From: Rhodococcus sp. 1168
Lineage (GTDB): Bacteria > Actinomycetota > Actinomycetes > Mycobacteriales > Mycobacteriaceae
Assembly: GCF_002091955.1 (NCBI RefSeq)
Contig: NZ_MKKY01000036.1
Span: 186,001 to 250,000, forward strand
Direction: 5' to 3'
DNA: 64,000 bases
The first letter of the stretch is position 1; the number at the start of each line of letters is the position of its first letter. The notes beneath the pieces were generated by a model. It did no database searches. It worked only from the letters and a program-made list of their open reading frames with translations, and had not been told where the DNA came from. This document shows, piece after piece, positions 8,730 through 17,470 of this stretch. The position numbers and the translations under genes are program-made.

Positions 8730-9172
8730 AAACCACCTTCGGCGATCGGACCCCAGCTCTCGATCGTGATGCGTATCAACGATTTTCCTTGCTTCCGCAT
8801 CGCTTCTCGATACTCGTCCCAGTCGGAATGCTCACCGGCGACGCTACGAAAGTACTCGACGAGCGGTTCCACCGAATCCGGGAGGTCGATGATTTCGGCC
8901 GTACCGTCGATTTGGACGTACGCATCGTTCCACTCGTCCGAATGAATCAGCGCGGTCACCGACGGGTTGCGACGAATGTTGTAGACTTTCGCGCGCTCCG
9001 GGTACGTCGCAATGACGATGCGGCCTTCCGCATCGAGCCCGGACGTCACCGGGGAGACTTGCACTCCGCCGTCGCGTTTACGGGTGATGAGGGTGAGGTG
9101 GTGTCGAGGAGAAACGAAGTCGAGCATCTTGGAGCGGTCGACGGAATGCGCTGACGCAAGTTTCGGAGCCAT
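8711..9172 (-). CDS. PPOX-class F420-dependent oxidoreductase
   Basis: A 153-residue split-barrel flavin/deazaflavin protein of the pyridoxamine-phosphate-oxidase-like superfamily. Typical motifs are FVSPRHHLTLITRKRDGGVQ, VSPVTSGLDAEGRIVIATYP, RAKVYNIRRNPSVTALI and DDAYVQIDGTAE-like strand WNDAYVQIDG. The Lys/Arg residues in RAKVYNIRRNP fit F420 phosphate binding as in Rv1155-type enzymes, though F420 over FMN is inferred. The substrate is unknown. Its last codons lie in the fourth copy of the 23-bp repeat, which may have altered the C-terminus (GGFPPGRV). Confidence 0.82.
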   Translation of the reverse strand: MAPKLASAHSVDRSKMLDFVSPRHHLTLITRKRDGGVQVSPVTSGLDAEGRIVIATYPERAKVYNIRRNPSVTALIHSDEWNDAYVQIDGTAEIIDLPDSVEPLVEYFRSVAGEHSDWDEYREAMRKQGKSLIRITIESWGPIAEGGFPPGRV

Positions 9173-9214
9173 GATTCCCAGGGTAGATTCTCCGCCGCCG
9201 ACTAAGGTCGGTAA

Positions 9215-10120
9215 ATGGCCAAGTCATCCGAAAAGTCGGCGTCACCGAAAAACGTGGAATCGAAAGACGAGAAGCCTTCGTTGTGGTCTGCCCCTCCAGT
9301 CAAGATTCTCCGCGCAACCGATTCGACGCGAATCGAGGACATCGATTTCGATGAGACGCCCGGATTCGAGGGCACGAAAGCCGAAGGTCAGGCCCTCCTC
9401 CCGGAGCGCGGCGAAGTCCTTTCCGCCCTTCAGGAGAAGTTGTACGCCAACGGCCGTGCCGGAGATCTGCGCTCGATTCTTCTGGTGCTGCAGGGAATGG
9501 ACACTGCGGGCAAGGGCGGAATGGTCCGCAACGTCATCGGAATGGTCGATCCGCAGGGCGTCGACCTCGCCTCGTTCGGGGTTCCCACCAGGGAAGAGAA
9601 GCAGCACCATTACCTATGGCGAATTCGTAGGGCCCTGCCCCGCGGCGGAAAGATCGGGGTCTTCGATCGCTCGCATTACGAGGATGTGTTGGTCGTTGCG
9701 GTCCACGACCTGGTTCCGCGCCAGGTATGGGAACCCCGATTCGACGAGATCAACGCATTCGAAAAGGACCTCACCGAAGAGGGGACGCTCATCATCAAGG
9801 TCGCCTTGTTCGTCTCGCCCGAAGAGCAGCGAGCGCGATTGCAAGAGAGGCTGGATCGTCCCGACAAGCACTGGAAGTACAACCCGGGCGACGTCACCGA
9901 GCGTGGATTCCTACCGCAGTACCGCACCGCGTACCAACGCGCCATCGACAGGACGAATACCGACTACGCGCCGTGGTTCGTCATCCCAGCAAACCACAAG
10001 TGGTACAGCCGGCTTGCGGTCACAGAGTTACTGATCGATGCACTCGAGCAGCTCCAACTCGACTGGCCCGCTGCCGATTTCGACGTCGAGCTGGAGAAGA
10101 AGCGGCTGGCTGAAAGCTAG
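9215..10120 (+). CDS. PPK2-family polyphosphate kinase
   Basis: A 301-residue polyphosphate:nucleotide phosphotransferase. Walker A is LVLQGMDTAGKGGMVRNVIG, the Walker B-like strand is GKIGVFDRSHYEDVLVV and the lid helix contains REEKQHHYLWRIRRALP. Such enzymes use polyphosphate to phosphorylate AMP, ADP or GDP, or run in reverse. The single-domain length fits PPK2 class I or III; the class cannot be fixed by eye. The N-terminal 40 residues (Lys/Ser/Glu-rich) are variable in the family. It is divergent from the PPOX gene and convergent with the small membrane protein gene. Confidence 0.92.
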   Translation: MAKSSEKSASPKNVESKDEKPSLWSAPPVKILRATDSTRIEDIDFDETPGFEGTKAEGQALLPERGEVLSALQEKLYANGRAGDLRSILLVLQGMDTAGKGGMVRNVIGMVDPQGVDLASFGVPTREEKQHHYLWRIRRALPRGGKIGVFDRSHYEDVLVVAVHDLVPRQVWEPRFDEINAFEKDLTEEGTLIIKVALFVSPEEQRARLQERLDRPDKHWKYNPGDVTERGFLPQYRTAYQRAIDRTNTDYAPWFVIPANHKWYSRLAVTELLIDALEQLQLDWPAADFDVELEKKRLAES

Positions 10121-10131
10121 AGCCTGGGCCG

Positions 10132-10353
10132 TCACAGCAGTCGTGGGGTATTGCGGTGGAGGCGGTGATCGTGCCTGACCACCCCTCCGACCAGCCCCAT
10201 GGCGCCCGCGATGGCCACCACGCAGACACTGCCTGCCAACACTGCTAGAGCGTCGTACCCAGAACCCACTGCGACCAGGAACAAGCCCATCATAGTGACG
10301 GCAAGCAATGCCAATCCGTAACCTACCCAGCCTGCGAACGTATTGAGTTTCAT
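10132..10353 (-). CDS. Small two-helix membrane protein
   Basis: A 73-residue protein beginning MKLNTFAGWVGYGLALLA with two hydrophobic helices (GLALLAVTMMGLFLVAVGSG and LAVLAGSVCVVAIAGAMGLV) and a short basic tail HDHRLHRNTP. ATG at 10353 is preceded by GAAGGGA seven bases upstream, and the longer frame upstream has no comparable site. No family was recognised. Confidence 0.6.
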   Translation of the reverse strand: MKLNTFAGWVGYGLALLAVTMMGLFLVAVGSGYDALAVLAGSVCVVAIAGAMGLVGGVVRHDHRLHRNTPRLL

Positions 10354-10413
10354 GTCGGGTCCCTTCGCCGAAGAGAAATGTAGTGACCCAACTTCGACGC
10401 TACGCCCGCGTAC

Positions 10414-10451
10414 TACGCCTTTTACATACATTTACGGATACGAAAGGCGTA
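10414..10451 (-). terminator. Stem-loop after alcohol dehydrogenase gene
   Basis: TACGCCTTT (10414-10422) pairs with AAAGGCGTA (10443-10451), a 9-bp perfect stem with a 20-nt AT-rich loop, 8 bp past the stop of the alcohol dehydrogenase gene. The large loop lowers confidence. Confidence 0.45.
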
Positions 10452-10458
10452 AGAGAAC

Positions 10459-11499
10459 TCAGAATGTCTTGGCGTCGATCACGAACCGGTAGCGAACGTC
10501 GCTTTTCAACACACGCTCGTACGCCTCGTTGATCTTGTCGGCTGCGATGGTCTCGATCTCGGCGCCGATGTGGTGCTCAGCGCAGAAGTTCAACATTTCC
10601 TGCGTTTGCGCAATGCCACCGACCATCGAACCCGCAAGACTCCGACGGTTGGCCGCCAGAGTGAATCCTCGCACCTTGATGGGCTCGGAGGGGAGTCCCA
10701 GGATCACGAGCGAGCCGTTCATCGCGAGCAAGGACATGTGCTTGTCCATGTCGATCTCTGCCGACACGGTATTGATGATCAGATCGAATTCACCACGAAG
10801 CTTCTTGAACGTCGCCGCATCGGAGGTGGCGTAGTAGTGATGTGCACCGAGTCGCTTGCCGTCTTCTTCTTTGCTGAGCGACTGGCTGAGCACGGTCACC
10901 TCGGCACCGAGTGCATTGGCGATCTTGACGCCGACATGCCCCAATCCGCCCATACCGATGATGGCGACCTTAGTGCCGGGTCCGGCTCCCCAATGCTTGA
11001 GCGGGGAGTACAGCGTAATGCCTGCGCACAGGAGAGGTGCCGCAACGTCGAGCTCGATTCCCTCCGGAATGGAAAGAACGAACCCTTCGGTGACGACGAT
11101 GTGCGTGGAGTATCCACCCTGGGTGATGGTGCCGTCGGCCTGCTTGGAGTTGTAGGTCGCCGTCACGCCCTTGGCGCAGTACTGCTCTTCGTCGGCAAGG
11201 CAGGCCTCGCACTCGCCGCAGGAATCCACGAAGCACCCGACGCCGACGCGGTCGCCGATCGTGTGCATGCTGACATCGGAACCGACCGCGGAGACGATGC
11301 CCGCGATTTCGTGTCCTGGAACGACGGGGTAGGTGGTACCGCCCCATTCGTTCCGGGCGGTGTGAATGTCGGAATGGCAGATGCCGGCGAACTTGACCTC
11401 GATGAGGACATCGTTGGGTCCGAGCTCACGACGCTCGATGGTGACCTTTTCGAGCGGAGCCTCAGGGGCCGTCGCGGTGTATGCAGTAGCTGAAGTCAT
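10459..11499 (-). CDS. Zinc-dependent NADP alcohol dehydrogenase (AdhC/CAD type)
   Basis: A 346-residue medium-chain dehydrogenase that interconverts alcohols and aldehydes. Catalytic zinc ligands are in [10 protein letters not shown] and PGHEIAGIV; the four structural-zinc cysteines are in [17 protein letters not shown]. The Rossmann motif is [20 protein letters not shown], followed by LSQS rather than an acidic residue, which favours NADP. Sequence style is that of mycobacterial AdhC and cinnamyl-alcohol dehydrogenase relatives. ATG at 11499 ([10 protein letters not shown]) is chosen over the longer frame, whose extra residues overlap a short inverted repeat. Confidence 0.92.
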   Translation of the reverse strand: MTSATAYTATAPEAPLEKVTIERRELGPNDVLIEVKFAGICHSDIHTARNEWGGTTYPVVPGHEIAGIVSAVGSDVSMHTIGDRVGVGCFVDSCGECEACLADEEQYCAKGVTATYNSKQADGTITQGGYSTHIVVTEGFVLSIPEGIELDVAAPLLCAGITLYSPLKHWGAGPGTKVAIIGMGGLGHVGVKIANALGAEVTVLSQSLSKEEDGKRLGAHHYYATSDAATFKKLRGEFDLIINTVSAEIDMDKHMSLLAMNGSLVILGLPSEPIKVRGFTLAANRRSLAGSMVGGIAQTQEMLNFCAEHHIGAEIETIAADKINEAYERVLKSDVRYRFVIDAKTF

Positions 11500-11541
11500 G
11501 CCTATATTGCTACCTACGCATCGGTAGTCATGCAAAGCGGA

Positions 11542-11579
11542 CACTCCCGCCAGCAGGGTATTCCCAGCCAGCGGGAGTG
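11542..11579 (-). terminator. Stem-loop after the metE unit
   Basis: CACTCCCGC (11542-11550) and GCGGGAGTG (11571-11579) form a perfect 9-bp stem with a 20-nt loop. It lies 26 bp beyond the stop of the small membrane gene and upstream of the alcohol dehydrogenase start, so it probably ends the metE transcript. There is no T-run. Confidence 0.55.
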
Positions 11580-11604
11580 ATTGACAACAATCCGGACCGG
11601 TGCT

Positions 11605-11880
11605 CTAACCGTTGCGGGCGATATTGAGACCCAGCCAGCTGACATATGTGCCAAGTCCGATCAGGCCGATCTTACGAGTCTTGGGGTACGCAATGGCCGC
11701 ACCGACAGCTAGTTCGGTAGCGCCGTTGCGGCTGATCCAGGTCTTTGTGTCACGAGGGAAAGGACGCTTGGTTATTCCTTCGAACGCCTCGGGAACGACG
11801 AAATGCGCGGCACCCGTCGCTGCCAATACGATTCCGAACACCTTCGGAACGAGTCCGCCGGACTTTTTCGACTTGCTCAC
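11605..11880 (-). CDS. Small DoxX-like membrane protein
   Basis: A 91-residue protein with a basic N-terminus (MSKSKKSGG) and hydrophobic segments VFGIVLAATGAAHFVV, ATELAVGAAIAYP and IGLIGLGTYVSWLGLNIA. The pattern ATGAAHFVVPEAFEGI followed by TELAVGAAI resembles small DoxX-type proteins. It starts with a GTG inside GTGA, overlapping the metE-like stop by 4 bp, so it is translationally coupled to that gene. Function unknown. Confidence 0.65.
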   Translation of the reverse strand: MSKSKKSGGLVPKVFGIVLAATGAAHFVVPEAFEGITKRPFPRDTKTWISRNGATELAVGAAIAYPKTRKIGLIGLGTYVSWLGLNIARNG

Positions 11881-14177
11881 TCTGCTGTCCCCTGTTCTGC
11901 GCGTCGGCGCACCCGTCGCGCCGCTGCCACCAAGTTACGCAACGAGGGTTCCAGTTGCCAGTGCCGGCGCGTTTTGAGGCCACCGTCGGGATTGGCCCAC
12001 AATCGGTCGATGCCGATCGTCGAGGCTGCCTGGGTCAGTAGCTCGTCGAGTTCGTCGATGTCGGGGATCCGCGCCGAACGACTCTCGTACACACCGGGAC
12101 CGACTCCATGGCTGAGGACGTTGTCCTGCAAAGCACCGAGAACCCAGTCGATGGATCGTGTTGCCACGATCGCAGTGACATCGGCATCGAGGTTCTCGAT
12201 CGCGTCGACCACCGACGCAACAGTCGAGTACCCAAGATGCGTATGAATCTGGGTCTCGGGCTTTGCACCCGACGTTGCCAGCCGAAACGCCTCGACCGAC
12301 CAACGAAGGTATTCTTTTCTGCCCTTCTCACGCGAGGGCAGCAATTCACGCAATGCAGGCTCGTCGACCTGGATGATCCCGATCCCGGCTTTCTCGAGAT
12401 CGGCGATCTCGTCGCGAACGGTGAGGGCAACCTGGTCGGCCACCTCGTGGAGTGGTAGATCCTTCCGCACGTACGAACGGGCGAGCATGGTGACTGGTCC
12501 CGTCAGGATTGCTTTGACCGGCTTGTCCGTCAACGACTGCGCGAACGCTGTCCACTCGACACTCATCGGTTCCGGACGGGCCACGTCTCCGTACAGGATG
12601 GGCGGACGCACGCATCGTGATCCATACGTCTGGACCCACCCGTTTCTAGTCGTGGCAAACCCCTCGAGCGATTCGGCGAAGAATTCGATCATGTCGCTGC
12701 GTTCCACCTCGCCGTTCACCAGAACGTCGAGCCCGATGTCCTCCTGCAGCCGGATGACCTGCTCGATCTCTTCTTCGACGCGTGCGCGATAGTCAGCGGC
12801 CTCGATACGGCCTTGTCCCAGTTCGTATCTCGCCTGCCTCATTGCCGAAGTTTGTGGGAACGAGCCAAGGGTGGTGGCGGGCACCAGCGGAAGATTCAGC
12901 TTCTTGCGCTGCGCGATCTTCCGCGCGGAATAGGGCTGTCGAATCCGCATGTCGGGCGTGAGGTTGTAGACCCGGTGCCGCACCGCGTGCTTCTGCTTGA
13001 AGTGCACCTCGGTCGGCTTCTTACGCCATTTGTCCGACGGACCGTCGGTGAGCGCCTTTGCCAAGGCAACGACCTCGCCGACTTTTTGCTTCGCGAACGC
13101 GAGCCGGTCGGCCACGTTGCCGTCGATGTCGTACTCGCTCAGCACGTCGTACGGAACGTGCAGAAGAGTCGACGACGTCGAGACGACGAGATCTTGGCAC
13201 ACCTCTTTCAGTCGCTCGAGGTAGTCGAGCACGACGACGCGGTCGGCACGCCACACGCTGCGGCCGTCGATGACTCCCGCGTAGAGGCGTTTGCGTTTCA
13301 TTCCGGGAATGGCGGCGAGCGCTTCCGGCTCGAGCCTGCCGGCGACGAGGTCCAGCCCGATTGCCTCGACCCTGGTGGCTGCGAGAATCGGCAGCGCAGA
13401 TCCGAGAGACCCGTACTGACCCGTCACGAGAAGTCGGGGACGCAACGCCGTCGTCGACAGGGCGGTGTACGCGCGGTCGAGTGCTGCCAATTCCTCGTCT
13501 GATCGCTCGGCGGTGAAGGCGGGCTCGTCGAGTTGGACGCAGGTGGCACCTCGCAGGGCGAGCAACTCGAAGAGGGCACTGTACTGCGCAAGCAGATCCC
13601 CCAGCCGATCGAGCGGGGAGAATCCTTCCGCTGCCAGAGATCCGGCCTTGGACAACAACAGCAGCGATACCGGGCCGAGAACAACGGGGCGCAGTTCGAT
13701 ACCGCGGGCCTTTGCCCGATCGAACTCGTCCAGCAGGCTCTCCGCGTGCAGCGAGAACGGCGTCGACTCGTCGATCTCGGGTTGGCGGTAGAAGTAATTG
13801 GAATCGAAATACCGCACCAGCTCCAGCGGCGAGAGGTCCGGCTTGCCGCTAGCAATCGTGAAGTAGAAATCGAGCGGATGCATCTCCCCTTCGAGCGGGG
13901 CGAAGCGCGTCGGAACTGCCCCGAAAAGCAATGCGTCGTCGAGGACGTGATCATAGAAGGAGAAGGTATTTCCAGGGACTTGCGTCAACCCGGTTGCATG
14001 GAGTTCGTCCCAGGTGTCTTCCTGAATGGAACGACCGACGGACTGGAGTGCGGCGCGGGCGGCAGGCGTCGACTTACCGTTCCAATAGGTCTCGAGTGCG
14101 CGCTTCAATTCTCGCCGCGGGCCGATTCTCGGGTATCCCAGGATGCTCGAACCGAATTCGGCTGCGCTACTCGCCAC
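11877..14177 (-). CDS. metE: Cobalamin-independent methionine synthase homologue lacking zinc ligands
   Basis: By overall sequence this is a full-length (766 aa) MetE, which normally moves methyl from methyl-tetrahydropteroyltriglutamate to homocysteine. The N-terminal domain opens SSILGYPRIGPRRELKRALE; the catalytic half has TTLGSFPQTS, SRCVRPPILYGDV, ILTGPVTML and IIQVDEPALRE. Compared with E. coli (H641, C643, E665, C726), the equivalent positions are His647, Gly649, Val671 and Gly732, all at a constant offset of six. Only the histidine survives in IHTHLGYS, TAIVATRS and NPDGGLKT. The enzyme probably cannot bind catalytic zinc in the usual way. The start is GTG 14177, with AAAGGA upstream. 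The gene is coupled by a GTGA overlap to the small membrane gene. Confidence 0.85.
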   Translation of the reverse strand: MASSAAEFGSSILGYPRIGPRRELKRALETYWNGKSTPAARAALQSVGRSIQEDTWDELHATGLTQVPGNTFSFYDHVLDDALLFGAVPTRFAPLEGEMHPLDFYFTIASGKPDLSPLELVRYFDSNYFYRQPEIDESTPFSLHAESLLDEFDRAKARGIELRPVVLGPVSLLLLSKAGSLAAEGFSPLDRLGDLLAQYSALFELLALRGATCVQLDEPAFTAERSDEELAALDRAYTALSTTALRPRLLVTGQYGSLGSALPILAATRVEAIGLDLVAGRLEPEALAAIPGMKRKRLYAGVIDGRSVWRADRVVVLDYLERLKEVCQDLVVSTSSTLLHVPYDVLSEYDIDGNVADRLAFAKQKVGEVVALAKALTDGPSDKWRKKPTEVHFKQKHAVRHRVYNLTPDMRIRQPYSARKIAQRKKLNLPLVPATTLGSFPQTSAMRQARYELGQGRIEAADYRARVEEEIEQVIRLQEDIGLDVLVNGEVERSDMIEFFAESLEGFATTRNGWVQTYGSRCVRPPILYGDVARPEPMSVEWTAFAQSLTDKPVKAILTGPVTMLARSYVRKDLPLHEVADQVALTVRDEIADLEKAGIGIIQVDEPALRELLPSREKGRKEYLRWSVEAFRLATSGAKPETQIHTHLGYSTVASVVDAIENLDADVTAIVATRSIDWVLGALQDNVLSHGVGPGVYESRSARIPDIDELDELLTQAASTIGIDRLWANPDGGLKTRRHWQLEPSLRNLVAAARRVRRRAEQGTAE

Positions 14178-14214
14178 GAAAGGGTTCCTTTCAGTGAGGG
14201 TGCAACTGCAGATA

Positions 14215-14252
14215 TGAGTGGGAATACGTCGCCGACAACGTATTCCCACTCA
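14215..14252 (-). terminator. Perfect 15-bp inverted repeat after fadB2
   Basis: TGAGTGGGAATACGT (14215-14229) pairs perfectly with ACGTATTCCCACTCA (14238-14252) across an 8-nt loop. It begins 18 bp past the fadB2 stop and lies upstream of the metE ribosome site, so it should separate the two transcripts. It has no U-tract. Confidence 0.75.
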
Positions 14253-14270
14253 CCTGCGCGAAGCGCCTAC

Positions 14271-15155
14271 CTATTTTGCAACGCGACCGTTCTCGTACTG
14301 GTAGAAACCTGATCCGGTCTTCTTCCCGACCAGCCCTGCCTCGACCATGCGTAGCAGAAGCGGCGGGGCAGAGAACAGCGGTTCCTTGAACTCTGCATAC
14401 ATCGAGTCGGCAATCGACTTGACGGTGTCGAGTCCGACGAGGTCGGCCAATGCCAAGGGCCCCATGGGATGTGCGAGGCCGAGCACTGTCGCTTTGTCCA
14501 CGTCTTCCTTGGTGGCGAACCCGGACTCGACCATGCGAATGGCGGAGAGCAGGTACGGCACCAGCAGAGCGTTGACGACGAAACCAGAACGGTCTGCAGA
14601 CCGGACGACCTGCTTGCCGAGTACTTCACTGGCAAACTTTTCCGCACGCTCGGCGACAGCCTGGCTCGTTTTGAGAGTGGTGACGAGCTCGACGAGCGGG
14701 AGCACCGGCACCGGGTTGAAGAAATGCATGCCCACAACACGATCCGGTGACTTGGTCGCGATTCCCAGCTTCATGATGGGAATCGACGACGTGTTGGACG
14801 CGAGTACTGCATTCGGGTCCGTCACCACCGAATCGAGCTCGGCAAAAATGTCGGCCTTGATCTTCTCGTCCTCGAGAACTGCTTCGACAACGAGCTGACG
14901 GTCGGCAAAGTCACTGAGGTCGGAGGTGAACCGCAACCGCCAGGCCGCCTGCTCACGTTCTCGCTCGGTGATTTTGCCGCTGCTGACACCACGGTCCAAC
15001 GACCGCAGGATGCGTGCGCGTCCTGCAGCCGTCAGCTCGCGGGTCTGCTCGTAGACCAGCACATCGACGTGTGCGCGTGCGCACACCTCGGCGATTCCGG
15101 CGCCCATCTGCCCGATGCCGATAACGCCGACTCGCTGAATTTTCTCGCTGGTCAC
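14271..15155 (-). CDS. fadB2: 3-hydroxybutyryl-CoA dehydrogenase
   Basis: A 294-residue NAD(P)-dependent dehydrogenase oxidising 3-hydroxyacyl-CoA (short chain) to 3-ketoacyl-CoA in beta-oxidation or running in reverse. N-terminal Rossmann motif VIGIGQMGAGIAEVCA; catalytic region ASNTSSIPIMKL and VVGMHFFNPVPVLPLVE with the conserved His; C-terminal domain with GFVVNALLVPYL and GLAHPMGPLALADLVGLD. The gene follows aceA by 44 bp on the same strand, as fadB2 (Rv0468) follows icl1 (Rv0467) in M. tuberculosis, linking it to growth on fatty acids. It could equally be called hbd. Confidence 0.93.
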   Translation of the reverse strand: MTSEKIQRVGVIGIGQMGAGIAEVCARAHVDVLVYEQTRELTAAGRARILRSLDRGVSSGKITEREREQAAWRLRFTSDLSDFADRQLVVEAVLEDEKIKADIFAELDSVVTDPNAVLASNTSSIPIMKLGIATKSPDRVVGMHFFNPVPVLPLVELVTTLKTSQAVAERAEKFASEVLGKQVVRSADRSGFVVNALLVPYLLSAIRMVESGFATKEDVDKATVLGLAHPMGPLALADLVGLDTVKSIADSMYAEFKEPLFSAPPLLLRMVEAGLVGKKTGSGFYQYENGRVAK

Positions 15156-15199
15156 GTCAGCTCCTTGGCCTCACTGGTCGTTCGAGTCGGACGCGGCGA

Positions 15200-16489
15200 T
15201 CAGTGGAACTGGCCCTCTTCGGTGGAGCCCTTCAGTGCTGCGGTCGAGGTGTTCGGGTCGACCGTGGTGGCGATGGTGTCGAAGTAGCCGGCACCGACCT
15301 CACGCTGGTGCTTGACGGCGGTGAAGCCACGCTCTTCGGCAGCCTTGAACTCGCGCTCCTGCAGGTCGACGAACGCCGTCATGCCTTCGCGGGCGTAACC
15401 GTGCGCCAGGTCGAACATGCCGTAGTTGAGCGAGTGGAATCCGGCGAGGGTGATGAACTGGAACTTGAAGCCCATCGCGCCGAGCTCCTTCTGGAACTTG
15501 GCGATGGTCGCGTCGTCCAGGTGCGCCTTCCAGTTGAACGAAGGCGAGCAGTTGTAAGCCAGCATCTGATCCGGGAATTCGCTGCGAACCGACTCGGAGA
15601 AGCGCTTGGCAACCTCGAGGTCCGGAACGCCGGTCTCCATCCAGATGAGGTCGGCGTACGGTGCGTAAGCCTTCGCACGAGCGATGCACGGCTCGATGCC
15701 GTTCTTGACGCCGTAGAAGCCTTCTGCGGTGCGGGTTCCGTCGAGGAACTCCACGTCGCGCTCGTCCACATCGGACGTGATGAGGGTTGCAGCCTCGGCG
15801 TCGGTGCGGGCGATGATGACCGACGGGACATCGGCGACGTCGGACGCAAGGCGAGCCGAGGTCAGGGTGCGGATGTGCTGCTGGGTCGGGATGAGCACCT
15901 TGCCACCGAGGTGGCCGCACTTCTTCTCCGAAGCGAGCTGATCCTCCCAGTGCACACCTGCGGCACCGGCAGCGATCATGGCCTTCTGCAGTTCGTAAGC
16001 GTTCAGCGCGCCACCGAAGCCTGCTTCGGCGTCGGCGACCACTGGCGCGAGCCAGTTGCTGACCGAGGTGTCACCCTCGACCTTGGCGATCTCGTCGGCG
16101 CGCAGCAGTGCGTTGTTGATGCGGCGAACGACGGTCGGCACCGAGTTGGCCGGGTAGAGGCTCTGGTCCGGGTACGTGTGGCCCGAGAGGTTGGCGTCGC
16201 CGGCAACCTGCCAGCCGGAGAGGTAGATGGCTTTCAGGCCGGCGCGAACCTGCTGCACGGCCTGGTTGCCGGTGAGTGCACCGAGCGAGTTGATGTAGTC
16301 CTCGTTGGTGACGAGGTCCCACAGGATCTCGGAGCCGCGGCGGGCAAGTGTTGCTTCCTCTACCACGGTGCCCTGCAGCTTGGAAACCTGTTCTGCGGTG
16401 AAATTACGCGTCACGCCCTTCCAGCGAGGGTTGGTGTCCCAATCCTGCTGGATCTCGGCGGTGGTCTTCGGGGTGCCGGTGGTCGACAT
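15200..16489 (-). CDS. aceA: Isocitrate lyase
   Basis: A 429-residue glyoxylate-shunt enzyme splitting isocitrate to succinate and glyoxylate in the cytosol. The signature [20 protein letters not shown] carries the catalytic cysteine; [15 protein letters not shown] and [14 protein letters not shown] carry metal and substrate contacts. The short length is that of the prokaryotic Icl1 type. Upstream lie a double RamB-like box (16646-16664) and a Crp/GlxR-like site (16837-16852), and ramB itself is 1 kb away, so acetate and cAMP control are both likely. It heads a probable aceA-fadB2 transcript. Confidence 0.96.
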   Translation of the reverse strand: MSTTGTPKTTAEIQQDWDTNPRWKGVTRNFTAEQVSKLQGTVVEEATLARRGSEILWDLVTNEDYINSLGALTGNQAVQQVRAGLKAIYLSGWQVAGDANLSGHTYPDQSLYPANSVPTVVRRINNALLRADEIAKVEGDTSVSNWLAPVVADAEAGFGGALNAYELQKAMIAAGAAGVHWEDQLASEKKCGHLGGKVLIPTQQHIRTLTSARLASDVADVPSVIIARTDAEAATLITSDVDERDVEFLDGTRTAEGFYGVKNGIEPCIARAKAYAPYADLIWMETGVPDLEVAKRFSESVRSEFPDQMLAYNCSPSFNWKAHLDDATIAKFQKELGAMGFKFQFITLAGFHSLNYGMFDLAHGYAREGMTAFVDLQEREFKAAEERGFTAVKHQREVGAGYFDTIATTVDPNTSTAALKGSTEEGQFH

Positions 16490-16645
16490 CGGAGCTCCAG
16501 TCTCTTCTCATCTTCTCGGCCTGCGTCGAAAGGAATTCTTCACATCGTTGCCAGGCCCTTCGGGTGTACTCCAAAACAATGGCACACCCAAAAATGCCCG
16601 TCCACCTGTTGCTAGTGCCAATCTTGGCTAGCTTTTCAACACCCG

Positions 16646-16664
16646 TTGCTAAGTTTGCGAAGTT
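16646..16664 (-). promoter_or_regulatory. Two overlapping RamB-like boxes upstream of aceA
   Basis: The minus strand reads AACTTCGCAAACTTAGCAA. It contains AACTTCGCAAA and AACTTAGCAA in direct tandem, each a close match to the RamB motif AACTTTGCAAA known from Corynebacterium glutamicum. The pair lies about 157 bp upstream of the aceA start, in the same neighbourhood as ramB. Confidence 0.65.
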
Positions 16665-16836
16665 GAAGCAGGAACAATCCTTCACTGAACGGACAGGCCG
16701 GTTACCAGCCAGTAGGCCGAAACCGCAGGCTACGAACGCAATTTGAGAAACTATCCGCGAGCGCCTTACCGGACGATCGTACTGTTTGAACGAGGGCGTC
16801 TGAATCGAAACAGTGACGAAGTCGTTTCGCTAGGAG

Positions 16837-16852
16837 TGTGAGTGCAATCACA
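16837..16852. promoter_or_regulatory. Crp/GlxR-type binding site
   Basis: TGTGAGTGCAATCACA fits the palindromic consensus TGTGA-N6-TCACA exactly. It is 348 bp upstream of aceA and 29 bp downstream of the membrane-protein stop at 16881. GlxR is a known regulator of glyoxylate-shunt genes in corynebacteria; the distance leaves its target open. Confidence 0.65.
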
Positions 16853-16880
16853 GTTCCCTCACAGGTGTGCCGGCCCTGAA

Positions 16881-17294
16881 TCAACTCCACACGTGATCCC
16901 GATCCGCCTGCCGCGAGACGGAAGAGGCAACCAACCGACTCGCTTCCGGCGCCCGACGCGTGCTGGACACCACGCCGAGTACACCGAGTGACGCAATGAT
17001 GACGCCGCCGACGACGGCGAACATGTCGGTCACCAACAGATCAGACGGGAACGCGAGAATCAACGGCGAGAGCGCCAGCGTCACCCCGAGAACCACGTGC
17101 GCCCAGTGGCTCGATCTCGACGCACTGGACATCGCCCAGAGGGCCGTGCCCGCCGACAGCATGCCGAGGATGAGGATGGCACCGGACACCCCGGTTGCTC
17201 CGTCGACGGGAAGCCAGATGGTCGACGTCACGAGGACCACTCCGGTGATCAGGACGATGGTGTCGCGTACAACTTCGTTCGTGTGGTCCGACAT
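16881..17294 (-). CDS. Four-helix membrane protein (SPW-repeat-like)
   Basis: A 137-residue protein with four hydrophobic helices: IVLITGVVLVTSTIWLPV, VSGAILILGMLSAGTALWAM, HVVLGVTLALSPLILAF and MFAVVGGVIIASLGVLGVV. The phrase SHWAHVVLGVTLALSPLILA resembles the SPW repeat (W-x-H-V-x2-G-x3-L-x2-SP). Function is unknown. ATG 17294 is preceded by GAGGGAG seven bases upstream. It is divergent from ramB. Confidence 0.6.
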   Translation of the reverse strand: MSDHTNEVVRDTIVLITGVVLVTSTIWLPVDGATGVSGAILILGMLSAGTALWAMSSASRSSHWAHVVLGVTLALSPLILAFPSDLLVTDMFAVVGGVIIASLGVLGVVSSTRRAPEASRLVASSVSRQADRDHVWS

Positions 17295-17470
17295 CTGGAG
17301 GCTCCCTCTTTGTTCGCGGCTGAACCTTTGGCTCGAAGGCTGAAATCAACTCCCATTTCTGGTATACGCCGACATGGGCCCTTCGGCGTCGTTTCATCAC
17401 CGAATCGTGACCCGCGGGCGAGAAAGGTGAACTCTGTTAAGGGCCGTCTTCGCAGGCGTAGCCTGGGCGC

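Larger units (their letters stand above)
16490..16880. other. 391-bp intergenic control region of aceA
   Basis: No convincing gene on either strand; the short frames here lack codon bias and ribosome sites. The segment between 16560 and 16680 is AT-richer than its surroundings, as expected of a promoter. It contains the RamB-like and Crp/GlxR-like sites described separately. Confidence 0.7.

Noticed and set aside
11509-11526. Short inverted repeat CTACC...GGTAG before the alcohol dehydrogenase gene
   Set aside because: Five-base arms arise easily by chance; no known operator matches.
15203-16615. 470-residue plus-strand frame opposite aceA
   Set aside because: Antisense to isocitrate lyase, whose motifs are unambiguous on the minus strand.
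16702-16890. 62-residue minus-strand frame in the aceA upstream region
   Set aside because: No codon bias or ribosome site, and it covers the Crp/GlxR-like site; treated as intergenic.
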